Shown here piece by piece: positions 1 to 10,672 of a stretch of 64,000 nucleotides of DNA. Below the pieces are notes generated by a model. The model ran no database searches, had not been told where the DNA came from, and saw nothing but the letters and a program-made list of their open reading frames with translations. Both the position numbers and the translations under genes were made by a program. The stretch covers positions 227,656-291,655 of the forward strand of contig NZ_JSYG01000032.1 of assembly GCF_000784735.1 (NCBI RefSeq), in the 5' to 3' direction. Position 1 is the stretch's first letter. Each line of letters begins with the position of its first letter. The stretch is from Dickeya undicola (lineage in GTDB: Bacteria > Pseudomonadota > Gammaproteobacteria > Enterobacterales > Enterobacteriaceae).

Positions 1-214
1 GCTTCATAATTTCCTGACCCGGACGCAGCCACAGATGGAAAGTATTGCCCAGAATGATCTGAGCGCCGGTGTCTTTCACTTCTTCCGGCGTCATTCCTTT
101 AACGGTGCCGTAGGTGCCGACCGGCATAAACGCCGGGGTTTCTACCATACCACGTTCAAAAACCAGACGACCGCGACGCGCGCGACCATCCGTTTGCAAC
201 AGTTCGTACTTCAC
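1..214 (-). CDS. tgt: Queuine tRNA-ribosyltransferase, N-terminal part (runs off the window)
   Basis: This is the first 71 codons of the enzyme that exchanges guanine 34 for the queuosine precursor preQ1 in tRNAs with GUN anticodons. The visible residues ([21 protein letters not shown], then [11 protein letters not shown] and [13 protein letters not shown]) are the conserved N-terminus of bacterial Tgt as I remember it from E. coli. The start is a GTG at 214, because the conserved protein begins there and no ATG precedes it in frame. It follows queA on the same strand with about 100 bases between them, the usual enterobacterial queA-tgt order. The gene is cut by the window edge, not by mutation. 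Confidence 0.93.
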   Translation of the reverse strand, partial: MKYELLQTDGRARRGRLVFERGMVETPAFMPVGTYGTVKGMTPEEVKDTGAQIILGNTFHLWLRPGQEIMK

Positions 215-310
215 TTAGCCTCCAGCATCAGAAAACAGTCTGATGACGTTATTGATATACCCACAGAACCTGGCCTGCGGTATGAAACATGAAAATGAAT
301 CGACGGCGGA

Positions 311-1378
311 TTATCCCACCTGCTCCTGTTCCGCCGATGGATTACGGGTGATGAACATCGCATCTCCGTAACTGAAAAAGCGGTATTGCTCCGCGACTGC
401 CTGCCGGTAGGCGGTCATGGTGTGGTGGTAACCAGCAAAGGCGGAAACCAGCATAATCAGCGTCGATTCCGGCAGATGGAAATTGGTTACCAGCGCATCC
501 ACCACCCGGTAGTGATAACCAGGATAGATAAAGATACGGGTATCGCCGAAAAATGGTGCGATAACCTCTCCAGTACTGGCCTGCGCCGCGCTCTCCAGCG
601 AACGAACCGAGGTCGTGCCGACCGCAATAACGCGATTGCCGCGCGCCTTGCAGGCTAACACCGCATCCACCATCGCCTGTGGCACCTCGGCATACTCGGC
701 GTGCATGATGTGATCTTCGATGGATTCCACCCGCACCGGCTGGAATGTACCGGCACCAACATGCAGAGTAACGAAGGCCATTTCCACGCCTTTTTCCTTC
801 AGCGCAGCCAGTAGCGGTTCATCGAAATGCAAACCGGCGGTCGGTGCCGCCACCGCGCCGGGGCGCTGGCTATATACCGTCTGGTACAATTCGCGGTCCG
901 CCGCGTCATCCGGGCGGTCAATATAGGGTGGCAACGGCATGTGCCCGATGTCATTGAGAATGGTCAATACATCACGTGTATCGTCAAAGCGAATTTCGAA
1001 CAACGCGTCATGACGTTCCAGCATGGTGGCTTTCACGCTCTCATCTTCGCCGAGCAGCAGTTCAGTGCCAGGTTTTGGTGCCTTGGATGCACGGACATGC
1101 GCCAGCACACGCTGGTCATCCAGCATTCTTTCCACCAGCACTTCCAGCTTGCCGCCGCTGGCCTTACGTCCGAACAGGCGCGCCGGAATCACCCGGGTAT
1201 TGTTGAACACCAGCAGATCGCCCGGCTGTAATTTATCGAGCAGATCGGTAAAGACGCCGTGCGCGAGCGCGCCTGTGGGGCCATCCAGCGACAACAGACG
1301 GCAACCGCTGCGTTTTGCCTGCGGATAACGGGCAATCAGAGACTCAGGCAATTCAAACGAAAAATCGGCAACACGCAT
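311..1378 (-). CDS. queA: S-adenosylmethionine:tRNA ribosyltransferase-isomerase QueA
   Basis: QueA transfers and isomerises the ribosyl part of S-adenosylmethionine onto preQ1 in tRNA, giving epoxyqueuosine. The protein starts [19 protein letters not shown] and contains the family blocks [28 protein letters not shown] and [10 protein letters not shown]. At 355 residues it has normal length. I chose the ATG at 1378 rather than the ATG two codons upstream because family members begin at MRV. It lies just upstream of tgt in the same direction and diverges from acpH. Confidence 0.95.
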   Translation of the reverse strand: MRVADFSFELPESLIARYPQAKRSGCRLLSLDGPTGALAHGVFTDLLDKLQPGDLLVFNNTRVIPARLFGRKASGGKLEVLVERMLDDQRVLAHVRASKAPKPGTELLLGEDESVKATMLERHDALFEIRFDDTRDVLTILNDIGHMPLPPYIDRPDDAADRELYQTVYSQRPGAVAAPTAGLHFDEPLLAALKEKGVEMAFVTLHVGAGTFQPVRVESIEDHIMHAEYAEVPQAMVDAVLACKARGNRVIAVGTTSVRSLESAAQASTGEVIAPFFGDTRIFIYPGYHYRVVDALVTNFHLPESTLIMLVSAFAGYHHTMTAYRQAVAEQYRFFSYGDAMFITRNPSAEQEQVG

Positions 1379-1538
1379 GACCATTCACTTAATTTTCGAC
1401 ACAGTGGAACACAAGAAGCGGCCTAGTCTAGAGCCCGTCGGGACCGGCTGCAAGAAATAAGCGGGACAGCGCGTCGCCTTCCTCTATACTTGCCGCATTG
1501 ATTACACCGCTTTACCTTTCAGGGACCGCACCGACGCC

Positions 1539-2144
1539 ATGAATTTTCTTGCACATCTGCATCTCGCCACGCTGGCCCAAAGCTCGCTGACCGGAAATCT
1601 GATGGCGGATTTCGTGCGCGGCAACCCCGACAACCTTTACTCACCCGATATCGTCGCCGGTATCCGTCTGCACCGTCGTGTCGACGTGTTGACCGACAGC
1701 CTGCCGGAAGTGCGTACCGCCTGCCGCCATTTCAGTACCGACTATCGCCGGGTTGCGCCAATCACGCTGGATGTACTGTGGGATCACTTTCTGGCGCGCA
1801 GTTGGTCAACGCTGGAACCGGCGATACCGCTACCACGCTTCGTCGCTCATGCAGAGCAGCAGATCGCCCCCCATCTGGCTGATAGTCCGGAGCGCTTTCG
1901 CAACCTGAATCATTATCTGTGGCCGGAACGCTGGCTGGAACGTTACGCCGAACTGCCGTTTATCGCCGACGTATTGCACCGCATGTCGGTACGTCGACCG
2001 AAGCTGGCAGCGCTTTCTGGATCATTCGGCGATATTGAGCGTCACTACCATCAATTTGAAACATTATTCTGGCAGTTCTATCCTCGTATGATGCATATGG
2101 CAAAAACAGGTCAGCTTGATGGCCCGGCTGACGCCGCACAGTAA
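1539..2144 (+). CDS. acpH: ACP phosphodiesterase AcpH
   Basis: AcpH removes the 4'-phosphopantetheine prosthetic group from holo-acyl-carrier protein. The 201-residue protein begins [10 protein letters not shown] and has [18 protein letters not shown] and [10 protein letters not shown], the HD-like metal-binding pattern of the family. Gene order (divergent from queA) is as in E. coli. A -10-like tatact lies near 1485. The ribosome-binding site is poor: the nearest purine run, aggga, is more than 10 bases before the ATG. Confidence 0.92.
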   Translation: MNFLAHLHLATLAQSSLTGNLMADFVRGNPDNLYSPDIVAGIRLHRRVDVLTDSLPEVRTACRHFSTDYRRVAPITLDVLWDHFLARSWSTLEPAIPLPRFVAHAEQQIAPHLADSPERFRNLNHYLWPERWLERYAELPFIADVLHRMSVRRPKLAALSGSFGDIERHYHQFETLFWQFYPRMMHMAKTGQLDGPADAAQ

Positions 2145-2321
2145 CGCGAGGAACAGCACGCAGGCTGTTCATTTGTCAGTGAAAAGAATTATCAATTGAT
2201 TCGATAGACAAAAGCTATCTTATTGATTGGTCGCTTTCGCTTTATTCACCGGCAGGCTGTACCTATACTTACGGCGTTTATTACATTCACCTATCATTAA
2301 CAGCTATTTACAGGAGTAATT

Positions 2322-2924
2322 ATGGTCCTGGTAACTCGTCCTGCCCCCGACTTCACTGCCGCTGCCGTACTGGGAAGTGGGGAAATCGTTGAGAATTTCA
2401 ATCTGAAAAAGCACATCAACGGTAAACCGGCTGTGATCTTCTTCTGGCCGATGGACTTCACCTTTGTATGCCCTTCCGAGCTGATCGCGTTCGATCACCG
2501 CTACGAAGAGTTCAAGAAGCGTGGTGTTGAAGTGGTTGGTGTGTCTTTTGACTCTGAATTCGTGCACAACGCCTGGCGTAACACCCCAGTCGAAAACGGC
2601 GGTATCGGCGCAGTGAAATACGCGATGGTTGCTGATATCAAGCGTGAAATCCAGAAAGCTTACGGTATCGAACATCCGGAAGCCGGTGTAGCACTGCGCG
2701 GTTCTTTCCTGATCGACAAAAACGGCATCGTGCGTCACCAGGTGGTGAACGATCTGCCGCTGGGTCGTAACATCGATGAAATGGTGCGTATGGTTGACGC
2801 GCTGCAGTTCCACGAAGAGCACGGCGAAGTGTGCCCGGCTCAGTGGGAAAAAGGCAAAGCGGGTATGGGCGCGTCTCCGGACGGCGTTGCAAAATACCTG
2901 AAAGAAAACGCCAACAATCTGTAA
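2322..2924 (+). CDS. Typical 2-Cys peroxiredoxin (AhpC/TSA family)
   Basis: A cytosolic thiol peroxidase that reduces hydrogen peroxide and organic peroxides. The peroxidatic Cys50 sits in DFTFVCPSE and the resolving Cys171 in GEVCPAQW, both family hallmarks; the length, 200 residues, is normal. A strong caggag Shine-Dalgarno stands five bases before the ATG. It is monocistronic, ending in a clear terminator. The codon choice looks strongly biased, which fits a highly expressed stress protein (inference). It resembles the E. coli-type AhpC less than the eukaryotic/Helicobacter-like TSA branch, so I give no symbol. Confidence 0.93.
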   Translation: MVLVTRPAPDFTAAAVLGSGEIVENFNLKKHINGKPAVIFFWPMDFTFVCPSELIAFDHRYEEFKKRGVEVVGVSFDSEFVHNAWRNTPVENGGIGAVKYAMVADIKREIQKAYGIEHPEAGVALRGSFLIDKNGIVRHQVVNDLPLGRNIDEMVRMVDALQFHEEHGEVCPAQWEKGKAGMGASPDGVAKYLKENANNL

Positions 2925-2948
2925 TCGGCACATCCGGTATCAGTCATC

Positions 2949-2977
2949 AGCCAGCGGCTTCGTCCGCTGGCTTTTTT
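2949..2977 (+). terminator. Rho-independent terminator of the peroxiredoxin gene
   Basis: A nine-base-pair stem (arms around ccagcgg and ccgctgg) with a short cttcg-type loop is followed directly by six T residues, 25 bases after the stop codon. Confidence 0.9.
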
Positions 2978-3017
2978 ATGCCCACCATCCGGCGGTGGGC
3001 CATGCAGGTCAATACGC

Positions 3018-4370
3018 TCAGCTACGGCGTCGACGAAGCGCGTAACTCACCAGCAGCAGTGCAATCCACACCATACCGGCATACAGCGCAATGCGGGTAT
3101 CCGGAAAGTAGCCAATCAGGCCAATGATAAACACCAGGAACACAATGCCCACCATCGCGGTCGCCGCACCGCCCGGCAACGGAAATGCCAGTGCTTTGGC
3201 CTGCTCACGGCTCAGTTTGCGACGAAAGGCAATTTGTGAGCACAGAATCATGATCCACACCCAGACCGTAGCGAAGGTCGCCAGCGAAGCGATCACCAGA
3301 AATACCTTCTCCGGCATGATGTAGTTGAGGTACACCGCGACTAATAGCGCCAGCACCATCACCACCACCGTAACCCAGGGCGTGCCGCGCCGTGATAGAC
3401 GGCTGAACACCTGCGGCGCATGTCCCTGCTCCGCCATGCCGTGCAACATACGGCCGACGCCGAACACGTCACTGTTGATAGCGGAGAGCGAAGCGGTAAT
3501 CACCACGAAATTAAGGATACCGGCCGCCGCCGTGATACCCATGTGCTGGAAGGTCAGTACAAACGGGCTACCGCTGGTCCCTACCTGATTCCACGGATAA
3601 ATCGACATGATCACGAACAGGGTGCCGACATAAAACACCAGAATACGCCAGGGCACTGAGTTGATGGCACGCGGAATGGACTTATGCGGCTCTTTGGCTT
3701 CACCAGCGGTGATCCCGATAATCTCTACACCACCATAGGCAAACATCACCATCTGCAATGACAGAATCATCCCCATTATGCCGTTGCTGAAGAAACCGCC
3801 ATTGGTCCATAAATTGTGAATACCGGTTGGCTCGCCGCCGTTGCCGATCCCCCAGATGATGATACCGATCCCGGCCACGATCATCACCACAATGGTGGCG
3901 ACCTTGAAGAACGACAGCCAGAACTCCAGTTCACCAAACACTTTAACGTTCATCAGGTTGATGGCACCGATGATCAGCACCACGCTCAACACCCAGATCC
4001 AATGCGGCACCGCCGGAAACCAAACGCCCATGTAGATACCGAAGGCGGTAACGTCGGCAATCGCCACAATCAGCATTTCAAAACAGTAGGTCCAGCCAGT
4101 AATGTAACCAGCCAACGGGCCGAGGTAATCGCGAGCATAGCGGGAAAAAGAACTGGCTTGCGGGTTGCTGACGGACATCTCGCCCAGCGCGCGCATAATG
4201 ATATAGGCAAACACACCGCCAATCAGATACGCCAGCAACACACTAGGGCCTGCCATCTGAATAGCACTGGCCGAACCATAAAACAGCCCGGTGCCGATGG
4301 CAGAGCCCAGCGCGATAAAACGAATATGCCGCGTACTTAAGCCGCGCTTGAGTCTGGATTGTTGTTCCAT
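3018..4370 (-). CDS. proY: ProY-type amino acid permease (APC superfamily)
   Basis: An inner-membrane amino-acid:proton symporter with about twelve membrane helices. The N-terminus ([20 protein letters not shown]) and the [11 protein letters not shown] and [15 protein letters not shown] blocks are those of the ProY/AroP/GabP group. At 450 residues it is full length. It follows brnQ on the same strand as in E. coli, but a strong terminator lies between the two, so it probably has some expression of its own. The substrate, proline, is taken from the E. coli name and is not visible in the sequence. Confidence 0.88.
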   Translation of the reverse strand: MEQQSRLKRGLSTRHIRFIALGSAIGTGLFYGSASAIQMAGPSVLLAYLIGGVFAYIIMRALGEMSVSNPQASSFSRYARDYLGPLAGYITGWTYCFEMLIVAIADVTAFGIYMGVWFPAVPHWIWVLSVVLIIGAINLMNVKVFGELEFWLSFFKVATIVVMIVAGIGIIIWGIGNGGEPTGIHNLWTNGGFFSNGIMGMILSLQMVMFAYGGVEIIGITAGEAKEPHKSIPRAINSVPWRILVFYVGTLFVIMSIYPWNQVGTSGSPFVLTFQHMGITAAAGILNFVVITASLSAINSDVFGVGRMLHGMAEQGHAPQVFSRLSRRGTPWVTVVVMVLALLVAVYLNYIMPEKVFLVIASLATFATVWVWIMILCSQIAFRRKLSREQAKALAFPLPGGAATAMVGIVFLVFIIGLIGYFPDTRIALYAGMVWIALLLVSYALRRRRS

Positions 4371-4397
4371 AAATAAGCAACCCTGTCTTTACAAACG

Positions 4398-4424
4398 AAA
4401 AAACCACAGGCAAATGCCTGTGGT
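4398..4424 (-). terminator. Terminator downstream of brnQ, just before proY
   Basis: An eight-base-pair perfect stem (ccacaggc/gcctgtgg) with a four-base loop; on the minus strand it is followed by six T residues. It sits 24 bases after brnQ and 28 bases before the proY start, so it either separates the two units or acts as an attenuator for proY. Confidence 0.85.
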
Positions 4425-4448
4425 GAAAAAACATCCGTCAAACCGTAC

Positions 4449-5768
4449 TCAGGAATGTGCGGTGACTTCCTGACGACCGGTGATGCGGTCATAAATCGCT
4501 ACCACCAGCAGAATGATCAATGACGGCGGTAGCCAGGCCAGCCCTTGCTCGCTCATCGGCAGGCTCTGCACCCACCCCGGCAGCAACGGCTGAAAAGCGG
4601 ACGATTTAATGCCGTCAACCAGGCCGAACAGCAGACTGACCAGCATCACCGGCGCGATGACATGAGTGCTGTTATTCCACCAGCGGAGCGTGAAGCTCAA
4701 CAGCACCAGCACAATGCACGGCGGATAGATGGCGGTCAGCACCGGCACTGACAACTGAATCAGGTGACTCAGCCCCAGGTTGGACACCACCATCGAAAAC
4801 AGCCCCAGCACAAATACCAGCGTGCGGTAGGACAACGGCAGATACTGAGCAAAGAATTCGGCGCAGGCGCAGGTCAGACCTACTGCGGTCACCATACAGG
4901 CGATAAAAATCAGCAAGGCCAGGAAGCTACTACCCATATTACCGAAGGTGTACTGCACATAAGCGTGCAGGATCTCAGCACCATTCTGCGCGTTCGGCAC
5001 CAGCGAACCGCTGAAAGAACCGAGGTGGAACAGGCTCAGGTAAACCAGCGTCAGCCCCAAACCTGCGATCAACCCAGCCAGAATGGTGTAGCGAGTCAAC
5101 AGCGCTGCATCATTGATGCCGCGTGAATGGGCAGCATTGACAATCACAATGCCAAACACCAACGCACCCAGCGTGTCCATGGTCAGGTAGCCATTCACGA
5201 AACCACTGGAGAACGGCACCTGTTGGTAAGCTTCAGCGGTCGGTGCTGGTGAACCGGCAGGCCACAACAACGCGGCGATACCCAACACAGTCAGCGCGAT
5301 GATTTTTACCGGAGCCAGAATATGTCCAACGGTATCCAGCAAACGGCCGGGATAGAGCGAAATCGCAATCACAATGGCGAAGTAAATCAGGCTGTAAATC
5401 AACAGCGGCGATGCGCCTTCACCCACCAATGGTGCGATGCCGACTTCGAACGATACCGTAGCGGTACGCGGCGTGGCGAACAGCGGCCCGACCGCCAGAT
5501 AGCAAACCGTTGCCAACAGCACGCCAGCTTTTTTGCCAATCGGGTGGCTCAGCGAATCAATGCCACCACCCACGCGGGCCAGCGCAATGACCGTCAGCAC
5601 CGGCAGGCCCACGGCCGTTATCAGGAAACCGAGCGCGGCGATCCACACGTGTTCACCCGCCTGCTGACCGACCATCGGCGGGAAAATGATGTTTCCGGCG
5701 CCGACAAACAGGGCAAAAGTCATAAAGCCTAATGCCACGATATCTTTGGAAGTTAAACGATGACTCAT
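4449..5768 (-). CDS. brnQ: Branched-chain amino acid:sodium/proton symporter BrnQ (LIVCS family)
   Basis: Transports leucine, isoleucine and valine across the inner membrane. The start [20 protein letters not shown] followed by [14 protein letters not shown] is diagnostic of BrnQ, and the mature length of 439 residues is normal. I placed the start at 5768. An in-frame ATG 84 bases further upstream would add a tail encoded partly by a short tandem repeat that other BrnQ proteins do not have. The gene is followed by proY. Confidence 0.92.
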   Translation of the reverse strand: MSHRLTSKDIVALGFMTFALFVGAGNIIFPPMVGQQAGEHVWIAALGFLITAVGLPVLTVIALARVGGGIDSLSHPIGKKAGVLLATVCYLAVGPLFATPRTATVSFEVGIAPLVGEGASPLLIYSLIYFAIVIAISLYPGRLLDTVGHILAPVKIIALTVLGIAALLWPAGSPAPTAEAYQQVPFSSGFVNGYLTMDTLGALVFGIVIVNAAHSRGINDAALLTRYTILAGLIAGLGLTLVYLSLFHLGSFSGSLVPNAQNGAEILHAYVQYTFGNMGSSFLALLIFIACMVTAVGLTCACAEFFAQYLPLSYRTLVFVLGLFSMVVSNLGLSHLIQLSVPVLTAIYPPCIVLVLLSFTLRWWNNSTHVIAPVMLVSLLFGLVDGIKSSAFQPLLPGWVQSLPMSEQGLAWLPPSLIILLVVAIYDRITGRQEVTAHS

Positions 5769-5776
5769 ATGTATGT

Positions 5777-5811
5777 TGTTGTTGCCTGTAAAAGTGTTGT
5801 TGCCTGTAAAA
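5777..5811. repeat. Tandem duplication of a 17-base unit upstream of brnQ
   Basis: The unit tgttgttgcctgtaaaa occurs at 5777-5793 and again at 5795-5811, period 18. It lies within the leader of brnQ, 9 bases before the start codon, and so could alter ribosome access. Confidence 0.8.
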
Positions 5812-6135
5812 AATGGTGTTGCCGGCAGAAACCGAGCGCTAAAGCGACGCACGCCAAAAGCGAGACGTCCGTGCGATGTGCAGGATTATGGATGTGAGGA
5901 ATTATTGCACAGCGTTAATGGGGGCTAAGTAAAACGTTTATAGCGATAAAAGGCAATACGCGATCGGTAAACCAGAACATTAATCTAATATTAAACACAA
6001 ACCCAGCATCTCAAATTGTATTTTACCGAACAAACTATACATGATTTGTGCATCAAAACAGTTTTCAGCGCGAAACATAAGCTCATAATTGCAACAGTGA
6101 GCAATGATTATCCATATTGAAAACTTATAGAAATA
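5812..6135. other. Gene-free stretch upstream of brnQ
   Basis: About 320 bases, A+T-rich towards the right side (5930-6130). It must hold the brnQ promoter. I see no open reading frame, RNA gene or known operator in it. Confidence 0.6.
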
Positions 6136-6163
6136 AAAAACGCCGATATTAAGCATCGGCGTT
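6136..6163 (-). terminator. Terminator of the MetE-like gene
   Basis: The eight-base-pair stem acgccgat/atcggcgt with a seven-base loop is followed on the minus strand by a T run (6136-6141), 34 bases after the stop codon at 6197. Confidence 0.85.
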
Positions 6164-6196
6164 ATAAAAAAGTATATTGGCTTGCGGTAGATGTGC

Positions 6197-7303
6197 TTAC
6201 CAGACGCGTTTGGCGATATCCACCACCAGCTTCAGTTTGTCCCACTGCTGCGCTTCCGACAGCGTGTTGCCCTCTTCGGTAGAAGCAAAGCCACACTGCG
6301 GGCTTAAGCACAACTGGTCCAACGCAATATATTGCGTCGCTTCGGCAATGCGCTTCTGCACATCGTCCGCATTTTCCAGCGCCCCGGTCTTGGTGGTAAT
6401 CAGGCCCAGTACCACTTTCTGGTGGCCCGGCTTGATGAAACGCAACGGTTCGAACCCGCCCGCCCGTTCCGTATCATATTCGAGGAAAAATGCATCCACC
6501 TTCACGTCGCCAAACAGGGTTTCCGCCACCGGCTCATAGCCGCCTTCGGAAATCCAGGTAGAGCGGAAGTTACCGCGGCAAACATGCAGACCCACGACCA
6601 AATCGGCCGGCTTGCCTTCCAGTGCCTTGTTCAGCACCTGCGCATAAGTACGACGCAGATAATCAGGATCATCACCACGCTCGCGGATCTGACGCTTCTG
6701 GTCTTCAGAGCACAGATACGCCCACACCGTATCGTCCAGTTGCAGATAACGGCAGCCCGCGCCATAAAACGCATGGATAGCATCATGCCAGGTCTGCGCC
6801 AGATCGTCGAAGTAGTCGGCCAGATCCGGATAAACGGTACTGTCAATGACACTACGGCCACCACGGAAATGCAGCACGCTCGGGCTGGGAATGGTCATTT
6901 TAGCAACGGCGTCACCGGCCACGCTTTTGAGGAAACGGAAATCGTCCAGCATCGGGTGTTGCGGATTAAAGCTGACCTTACCGGTCACTTTTACACCGCG
7001 GGCTTTGGTCTGCACGCCGTTAAACTGAATGCCCTGCTCCGCTTCATAACGTTCTACGCCATTCAGGTTGTCAAAGAAGTCAAAGTGCCACCAGGCGCGA
7101 CGAAACTCGCCGTCGGTCACCAGTTGCAGACCCGCGGCGCGCTGTAACTCCACCGCACGCTGAATTTCCTGATCTTCAACGTGGCGCAATGCGGCAGCAT
7201 CAATCTCACCGGCCTGAAACTGCAAACGCGCCTGCTTGATGGCAGCCGGACGCAATAAACTGCCGACCACATCGGCACGGAACGGAGGAAGGGCTTGTGT
7301 CAT
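6197..7303 (-). CDS. Cobalamin-independent methionine synthase C-domain protein (MetE-C-like, paralogue 1)
   Basis: A 368-residue stand-alone C-terminal methionine-synthase domain (UROD/MetE-like barrel) of the YxjG/YxjH type. Such proteins transfer methyl groups from a folate or other donor to homocysteine. Visible blocks are FRADVVGSLLRP, TDGEFRR, RYLQLDD, LHVCRGNFR and LSPQCGFAS, which carry the His/Cys zinc ligands of the family. I chose the start at 7303 because a good aggag stands before it. A second paralogue lies at 24564. It may be under MetJ (see 7435). The true methyl donor cannot be read from sequence. Confidence 0.85.
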   Translation of the reverse strand: MTQALPPFRADVVGSLLRPAAIKQARLQFQAGEIDAAALRHVEDQEIQRAVELQRAAGLQLVTDGEFRRAWWHFDFFDNLNGVERYEAEQGIQFNGVQTKARGVKVTGKVSFNPQHPMLDDFRFLKSVAGDAVAKMTIPSPSVLHFRGGRSVIDSTVYPDLADYFDDLAQTWHDAIHAFYGAGCRYLQLDDTVWAYLCSEDQKRQIRERGDDPDYLRRTYAQVLNKALEGKPADLVVGLHVCRGNFRSTWISEGGYEPVAETLFGDVKVDAFFLEYDTERAGGFEPLRFIKPGHQKVVLGLITTKTGALENADDVQKRIAEATQYIALDQLCLSPQCGFASTEEGNTLSEAQQWDKLKLVVDIAKRVW

Positions 7304-7434
7304 GTTTAGCTCCTGCACTTCTGACCCCAAATAGCCGATTTCAGGCGCTTGGATTCAGACAAGTCAATTTTTAGATGAATGAGTTTTCAGTAGAAATAGT
7401 TTTTAATAGAAATAATTTCGCCAATGAATTTTAT

Positions 7435-7458
7435 AGCCATCCAGACGGCTAGAAGTAA
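7435..7458. promoter_or_regulatory. Possible MetJ operator (three adjoining met-box-like 8-mers)
   Basis: Against the MetJ half-site agacgtct, the adjoining 8-mers agccatcc, agacggct and agaagtaa match at 5, 7 and 5 positions. They lie 130-155 bases upstream of the MetE-like gene, a sensible place for control by methionine. This is a hand alignment only; chance similarity is possible. Confidence 0.4.
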
Positions 7459-7534
7459 AACTATCCTGTCACGCATTTTTCTCAACGACAATGGAGGAAT
7501 TTTCACGACACATGAAATAAATTCATCTTCATCA

Positions 7535-8509
7535 TCAATTTATTGCAGAAGTACTCGTTGAGGCAGGCGTCATGTCATCAAGACCGAGTGATTGTCTGGT
7601 TTGTTCACGCACCCGTTCCGGCAAGGGTAGGTAACCATCCTGGCTGACCAACGCCTGCCCCGGCGCGGATAGCACGCGTTCCAGAAACGCGGCGGTTAGC
7701 GGCTCCAGCGGTTTTCCGGGCGCTTTATTGACGTAGATATAGAGATAGCGCGTGTAGGGATAACGCCCACTGCGGATGGTGTCGGCGGTCGGTAACACGT
7801 AATCGTCTTTGTCGCTGGCCGCCAGCGGCAACACCCGTACCCCGCTGGCGCGAAAACCGATGCTGGCGTAACCGATGGCGTTGACCGATGCCGCCACCGC
7901 CTGCACCACCGAGGCGGAACCGGGCAACTCATTGACCTGTGGCAGAAAATCACCGCCGCACAACGCCTGTTGCTTGAAGAAACCATAGGTGCCAGAGGCT
8001 GAATTACGCCCATAACGCAACAACGCTCGCTGTTGCCACACGCCACGTAACCCCAACTCCTGCCAGCGTTGTACCGGTTTTCCAGCACCACAGCGGCGAG
8101 TCACAGAAAAGATGGCGTCAAGCTGGCGCACCGTCAGCCCGCTAACCGGGTTGTCCTGATTGACCAGCACCACCAGCGCGTCCAGCGCCACCGGCACCGC
8201 GGTCGGCGCATAGCCATAATGCTGTGCGAATGCTTCGATTTCGCTGCTCTTCATCGGCCGACTCATCGGCCCCAGCTGCGCCGCCCCGGCTGCCAGCGCC
8301 GTCGGTGCCGACGACGAACCCGCCGCCTGAATCTGCAGGTTAACGCCGGGGTAATGCTGGCTGAAATCCGCCGCCCAGAAGGTCATCAGATTCGCCAGCG
8401 TGTCGGAACCCGCACTGGACAAATTACCCGCCAGCATGGCCTGTGGCGCGGCGGTGGCCTGACCGAACAGGCACAACAGCAAGGCAAGCAGGCAGCGGGT
8501 GGATATCAT
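7535..8509 (-). CDS. PstS-like periplasmic phosphate-binding protein linked to phoBR
   Basis: A 324-residue secreted substrate-binding protein. The signal peptide (MISTRCLLALLLCLFGQATA) is followed by LSSAGSDTLANLM and QAAGSSSAPTALAAG, the phosphate-binding loops of the PstS_2 family. I took the ATG at 8509 because signal-peptide architecture starts there. It directly follows phoR on the same strand with no room for a separate transcription unit. No pstCAB permease genes are nearby, so it may serve as a phosphate or Pho-state sensor, or feed a permease elsewhere (inference). Confidence 0.85.
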   Translation of the reverse strand: MISTRCLLALLLCLFGQATAAPQAMLAGNLSSAGSDTLANLMTFWAADFSQHYPGVNLQIQAAGSSSAPTALAAGAAQLGPMSRPMKSSEIEAFAQHYGYAPTAVPVALDALVVLVNQDNPVSGLTVRQLDAIFSVTRRCGAGKPVQRWQELGLRGVWQQRALLRYGRNSASGTYGFFKQQALCGGDFLPQVNELPGSASVVQAVAASVNAIGYASIGFRASGVRVLPLAASDKDDYVLPTADTIRSGRYPYTRYLYIYVNKAPGKPLEPLTAAFLERVLSAPGQALVSQDGYLPLPERVREQTRQSLGLDDMTPASTSTSAIN

Positions 8510-8586
8510 GGGCAGTTTCCGTCGGGTGAGAGGCAAGAACCGGCTATTTTCGGCACTGCGGCGGGGACAATCAAGCCCCGCCGCCA

Positions 8587-9909
8587 TTACAGCTGCGGAT
8601 TCGTGGCGTTCTGACTCAGCACCGAATGGACAATCAGCCGGTTCGGTAACGTGAACATAAAGCGGGAGCCTGCGCCCTCTTCGCTGATAATCTCCAGCCG
8701 GGAGTCATGATGGCTAAGCGCATGTTTGACGATCGCCAGCCCCAACCCGCTACCGCCAGTCTGGCGCGAACGGGCCTTATCGACACGATAAAAACGCTCG
8801 GTCAGGCGGGGAAGATGTTCGGCGGCGATACCCGGACCATTATCGCTGACCTGGAACTGCGCGCCCTGCGGGGTCTGCTGCCAGCACACCTCGATGCGGG
8901 TGCCCTGCGGCGTATGGTTGACGGCGTTATACACCAGATTCGATACCGCACTGCGCAACTGCTCTTCGTTGCCGAACACCTGCAGTTGCTCGTTGACGCG
9001 AAATACAATCTCGTGCCGCCCCTGACTCAGGGTATCGGCTTCACGCTTGAGCAGCCGCAGCATCAGCGGGATATCCACCTTCTCGTTGAGATCGATGGCG
9101 GCGGCGGCTTCGATGCGCGATAGCGTCAGCAATTGCCGCACCAACCCATCCATGCGGCGGGTTTGCTCCTGCATGGTGTGCAACGCCTTAGACTGCAACG
9201 CACCATCCAGCGATTCGTCGTTCATCATCTCCAGATAGCCCTGCAACACCGTCAACGGCGTGCGCAGTTCGTGGCTGACGTTAGCAAAGAAGTTGCGGCG
9301 CGCGCCTTCCAGTTGATGCATTTGGGTTACATCGCGGGCCACCATCAACAGTTGCCCTTCCGAATAAGGCATCACCCGGAATTCCACGTGGTGGGAATTT
9401 TTCAGCGTCAGCGTCAGCGGGCGGCTGAAATCCTGCTGTTGCATGTACTGGGTGAACTCTGGGTAACGCAGCAGGTTGAGAATGTTCTGGCCGTTGTCTT
9501 CCGGCCAGCGAAAGCTGAGCAGGTGCTGAGCCAGGCGGTTACACCAGATGATGCCGCCCTCTTCGGTGGTGATGACCACCGCATCCGGCAACGATTCCGC
9601 TCCACTGCGAAAGCGTTTGATCAACAGCGCCAGCTCACGCCGACGGCGGCGGTTGCGCAGTTGCATCTGATAGAGGCCGTAAAACAGCGGCTCCCAGCTC
9701 CAGCGGCCAGGCGGCGGGGTCATGCTGCGGTCAACCCACAGCCAGTAGGATAAGCGCAACTGGTTATAGAAGTTCCAGCACAGCGCCGCCAGTACCGAGG
9801 CCAGCAGAAACCAGGGCAGATAGCCGATAATCAGCCCCAGCAGCAGACCGGGCAAACAAAAAAAAGCCAGCTCCAGCGCCAGCTTTTTCCAGGACAAACG
9901 TTCTAGCAC
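8587..9909 (-). CDS. phoR: Phosphate regulon sensor histidine kinase PhoR
   Basis: The membrane kinase/phosphatase that sets the phosphorylation state of PhoB. Two N-terminal membrane helices (about residues 10-45) are followed by a PAS region (about 105-195). The HisKA H-box [10 protein letters not shown] has His213, and the HATPase boxes [23 protein letters not shown] and [14 protein letters not shown] come after it. The length, 440 residues, is normal. It follows phoB by 27 bases in the same operon. Confidence 0.95.
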   Translation of the reverse strand: MLERLSWKKLALELAFFCLPGLLLGLIIGYLPWFLLASVLAALCWNFYNQLRLSYWLWVDRSMTPPPGRWSWEPLFYGLYQMQLRNRRRRRELALLIKRFRSGAESLPDAVVITTEEGGIIWCNRLAQHLLSFRWPEDNGQNILNLLRYPEFTQYMQQQDFSRPLTLTLKNSHHVEFRVMPYSEGQLLMVARDVTQMHQLEGARRNFFANVSHELRTPLTVLQGYLEMMNDESLDGALQSKALHTMQEQTRRMDGLVRQLLTLSRIEAAAAIDLNEKVDIPLMLRLLKREADTLSQGRHEIVFRVNEQLQVFGNEEQLRSAVSNLVYNAVNHTPQGTRIEVCWQQTPQGAQFQVSDNGPGIAAEHLPRLTERFYRVDKARSRQTGGSGLGLAIVKHALSHHDSRLEIISEEGAGSRFMFTLPNRLIVHSVLSQNATNPQL

Positions 9910-9936
9910 GTCAGATTTTCTCCGGGACTCACGCTA

Positions 9937-10626
9937 TCAATAACGTGTTGAGAAACGGTATCCAGTTCCCCGAACGGTCTGAACCATCTTGTCGTGTCCA
10001 CTGGTTTCCAGCGCCTTGCGCAGGCGGCGGATATGGACATCCACAGTACGATCCTCAACATAAACGTTAGTGCCCCATACGTGATTCAGCAACTGCTCAC
10101 GACTATATACCCGTTCCGGGTGCGTCATAAAGAAATGCAGCAGTTTGAACTCCGTCGGCCCCATATCCAGCGCGTGTTCTTCCGTGGTTACCCGATGTGA
10201 AGAAGGGTCCAGGCTCAACCCACGCATTTCAATCACTTCCTCAACCGCCATCGGTGAAATCCGGCGCATTACCGCCTTGATGCGCGCCACCAGCTCTTTG
10301 GGCGAAAACGGTTTGGTAATGTAATCGTCGGCACCCACTTCAAGCCCGCGCACGCGATCTTCTTCTTCACCACGCGCCGTCAGCATCATGACCGGAATAT
10401 CGCGGGTCAGCGCTTCGCGTTTCATGTGCTTGATAAACTGCAAACCGGACCCGCCAGGCAGCATCCAGTCCAGCAGCACCAATTCAGGATAAGGTTCGGC
10501 CAACCGGGTAACGGCGCTATCGTAATCCTCAGCCTCAACCGGCTGATAACCATTCTGTTCCAGCACGAAGCACACCATCTCGCGAATCGGCGCTTCATCT
10601 TCCACCACCAAAATACGTCTTGCCAT
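9937..10626 (-). CDS. phoB: Phosphate regulon response regulator PhoB
   Basis: An OmpR-family activator of phosphate-starvation genes. The receiver domain begins [18 protein letters not shown] and has the phospho-acceptor Asp53 in [11 protein letters not shown]. The winged-helix DNA-binding domain ends with [12 protein letters not shown] and VRGTGYRFS. The start at 10626 (MARR) is that of E. coli PhoB; upstream in-frame codons are not conserved. A Pho box in the promoter indicates autoregulation. Confidence 0.97.
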   Translation of the reverse strand: MARRILVVEDEAPIREMVCFVLEQNGYQPVEAEDYDSAVTRLAEPYPELVLLDWMLPGGSGLQFIKHMKREALTRDIPVMMLTARGEEEDRVRGLEVGADDYITKPFSPKELVARIKAVMRRISPMAVEEVIEMRGLSLDPSSHRVTTEEHALDMGPTEFKLLHFFMTHPERVYSREQLLNHVWGTNVYVEDRTVDVHIRRLRKALETSGHDKMVQTVRGTGYRFSTRY

Positions 10627-10672
10627 ATCAATCCTGCCGTTAATCGTCACGGTTAGCGTGCGGTGTGCATTA

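Noticed and set aside
6425..6450. ggttcgaaccc-like string resembling a tRNA T-arm
   Set aside because: It lies inside the MetE-like coding sequence and no acceptor stem or anticodon arm can be folded around it.
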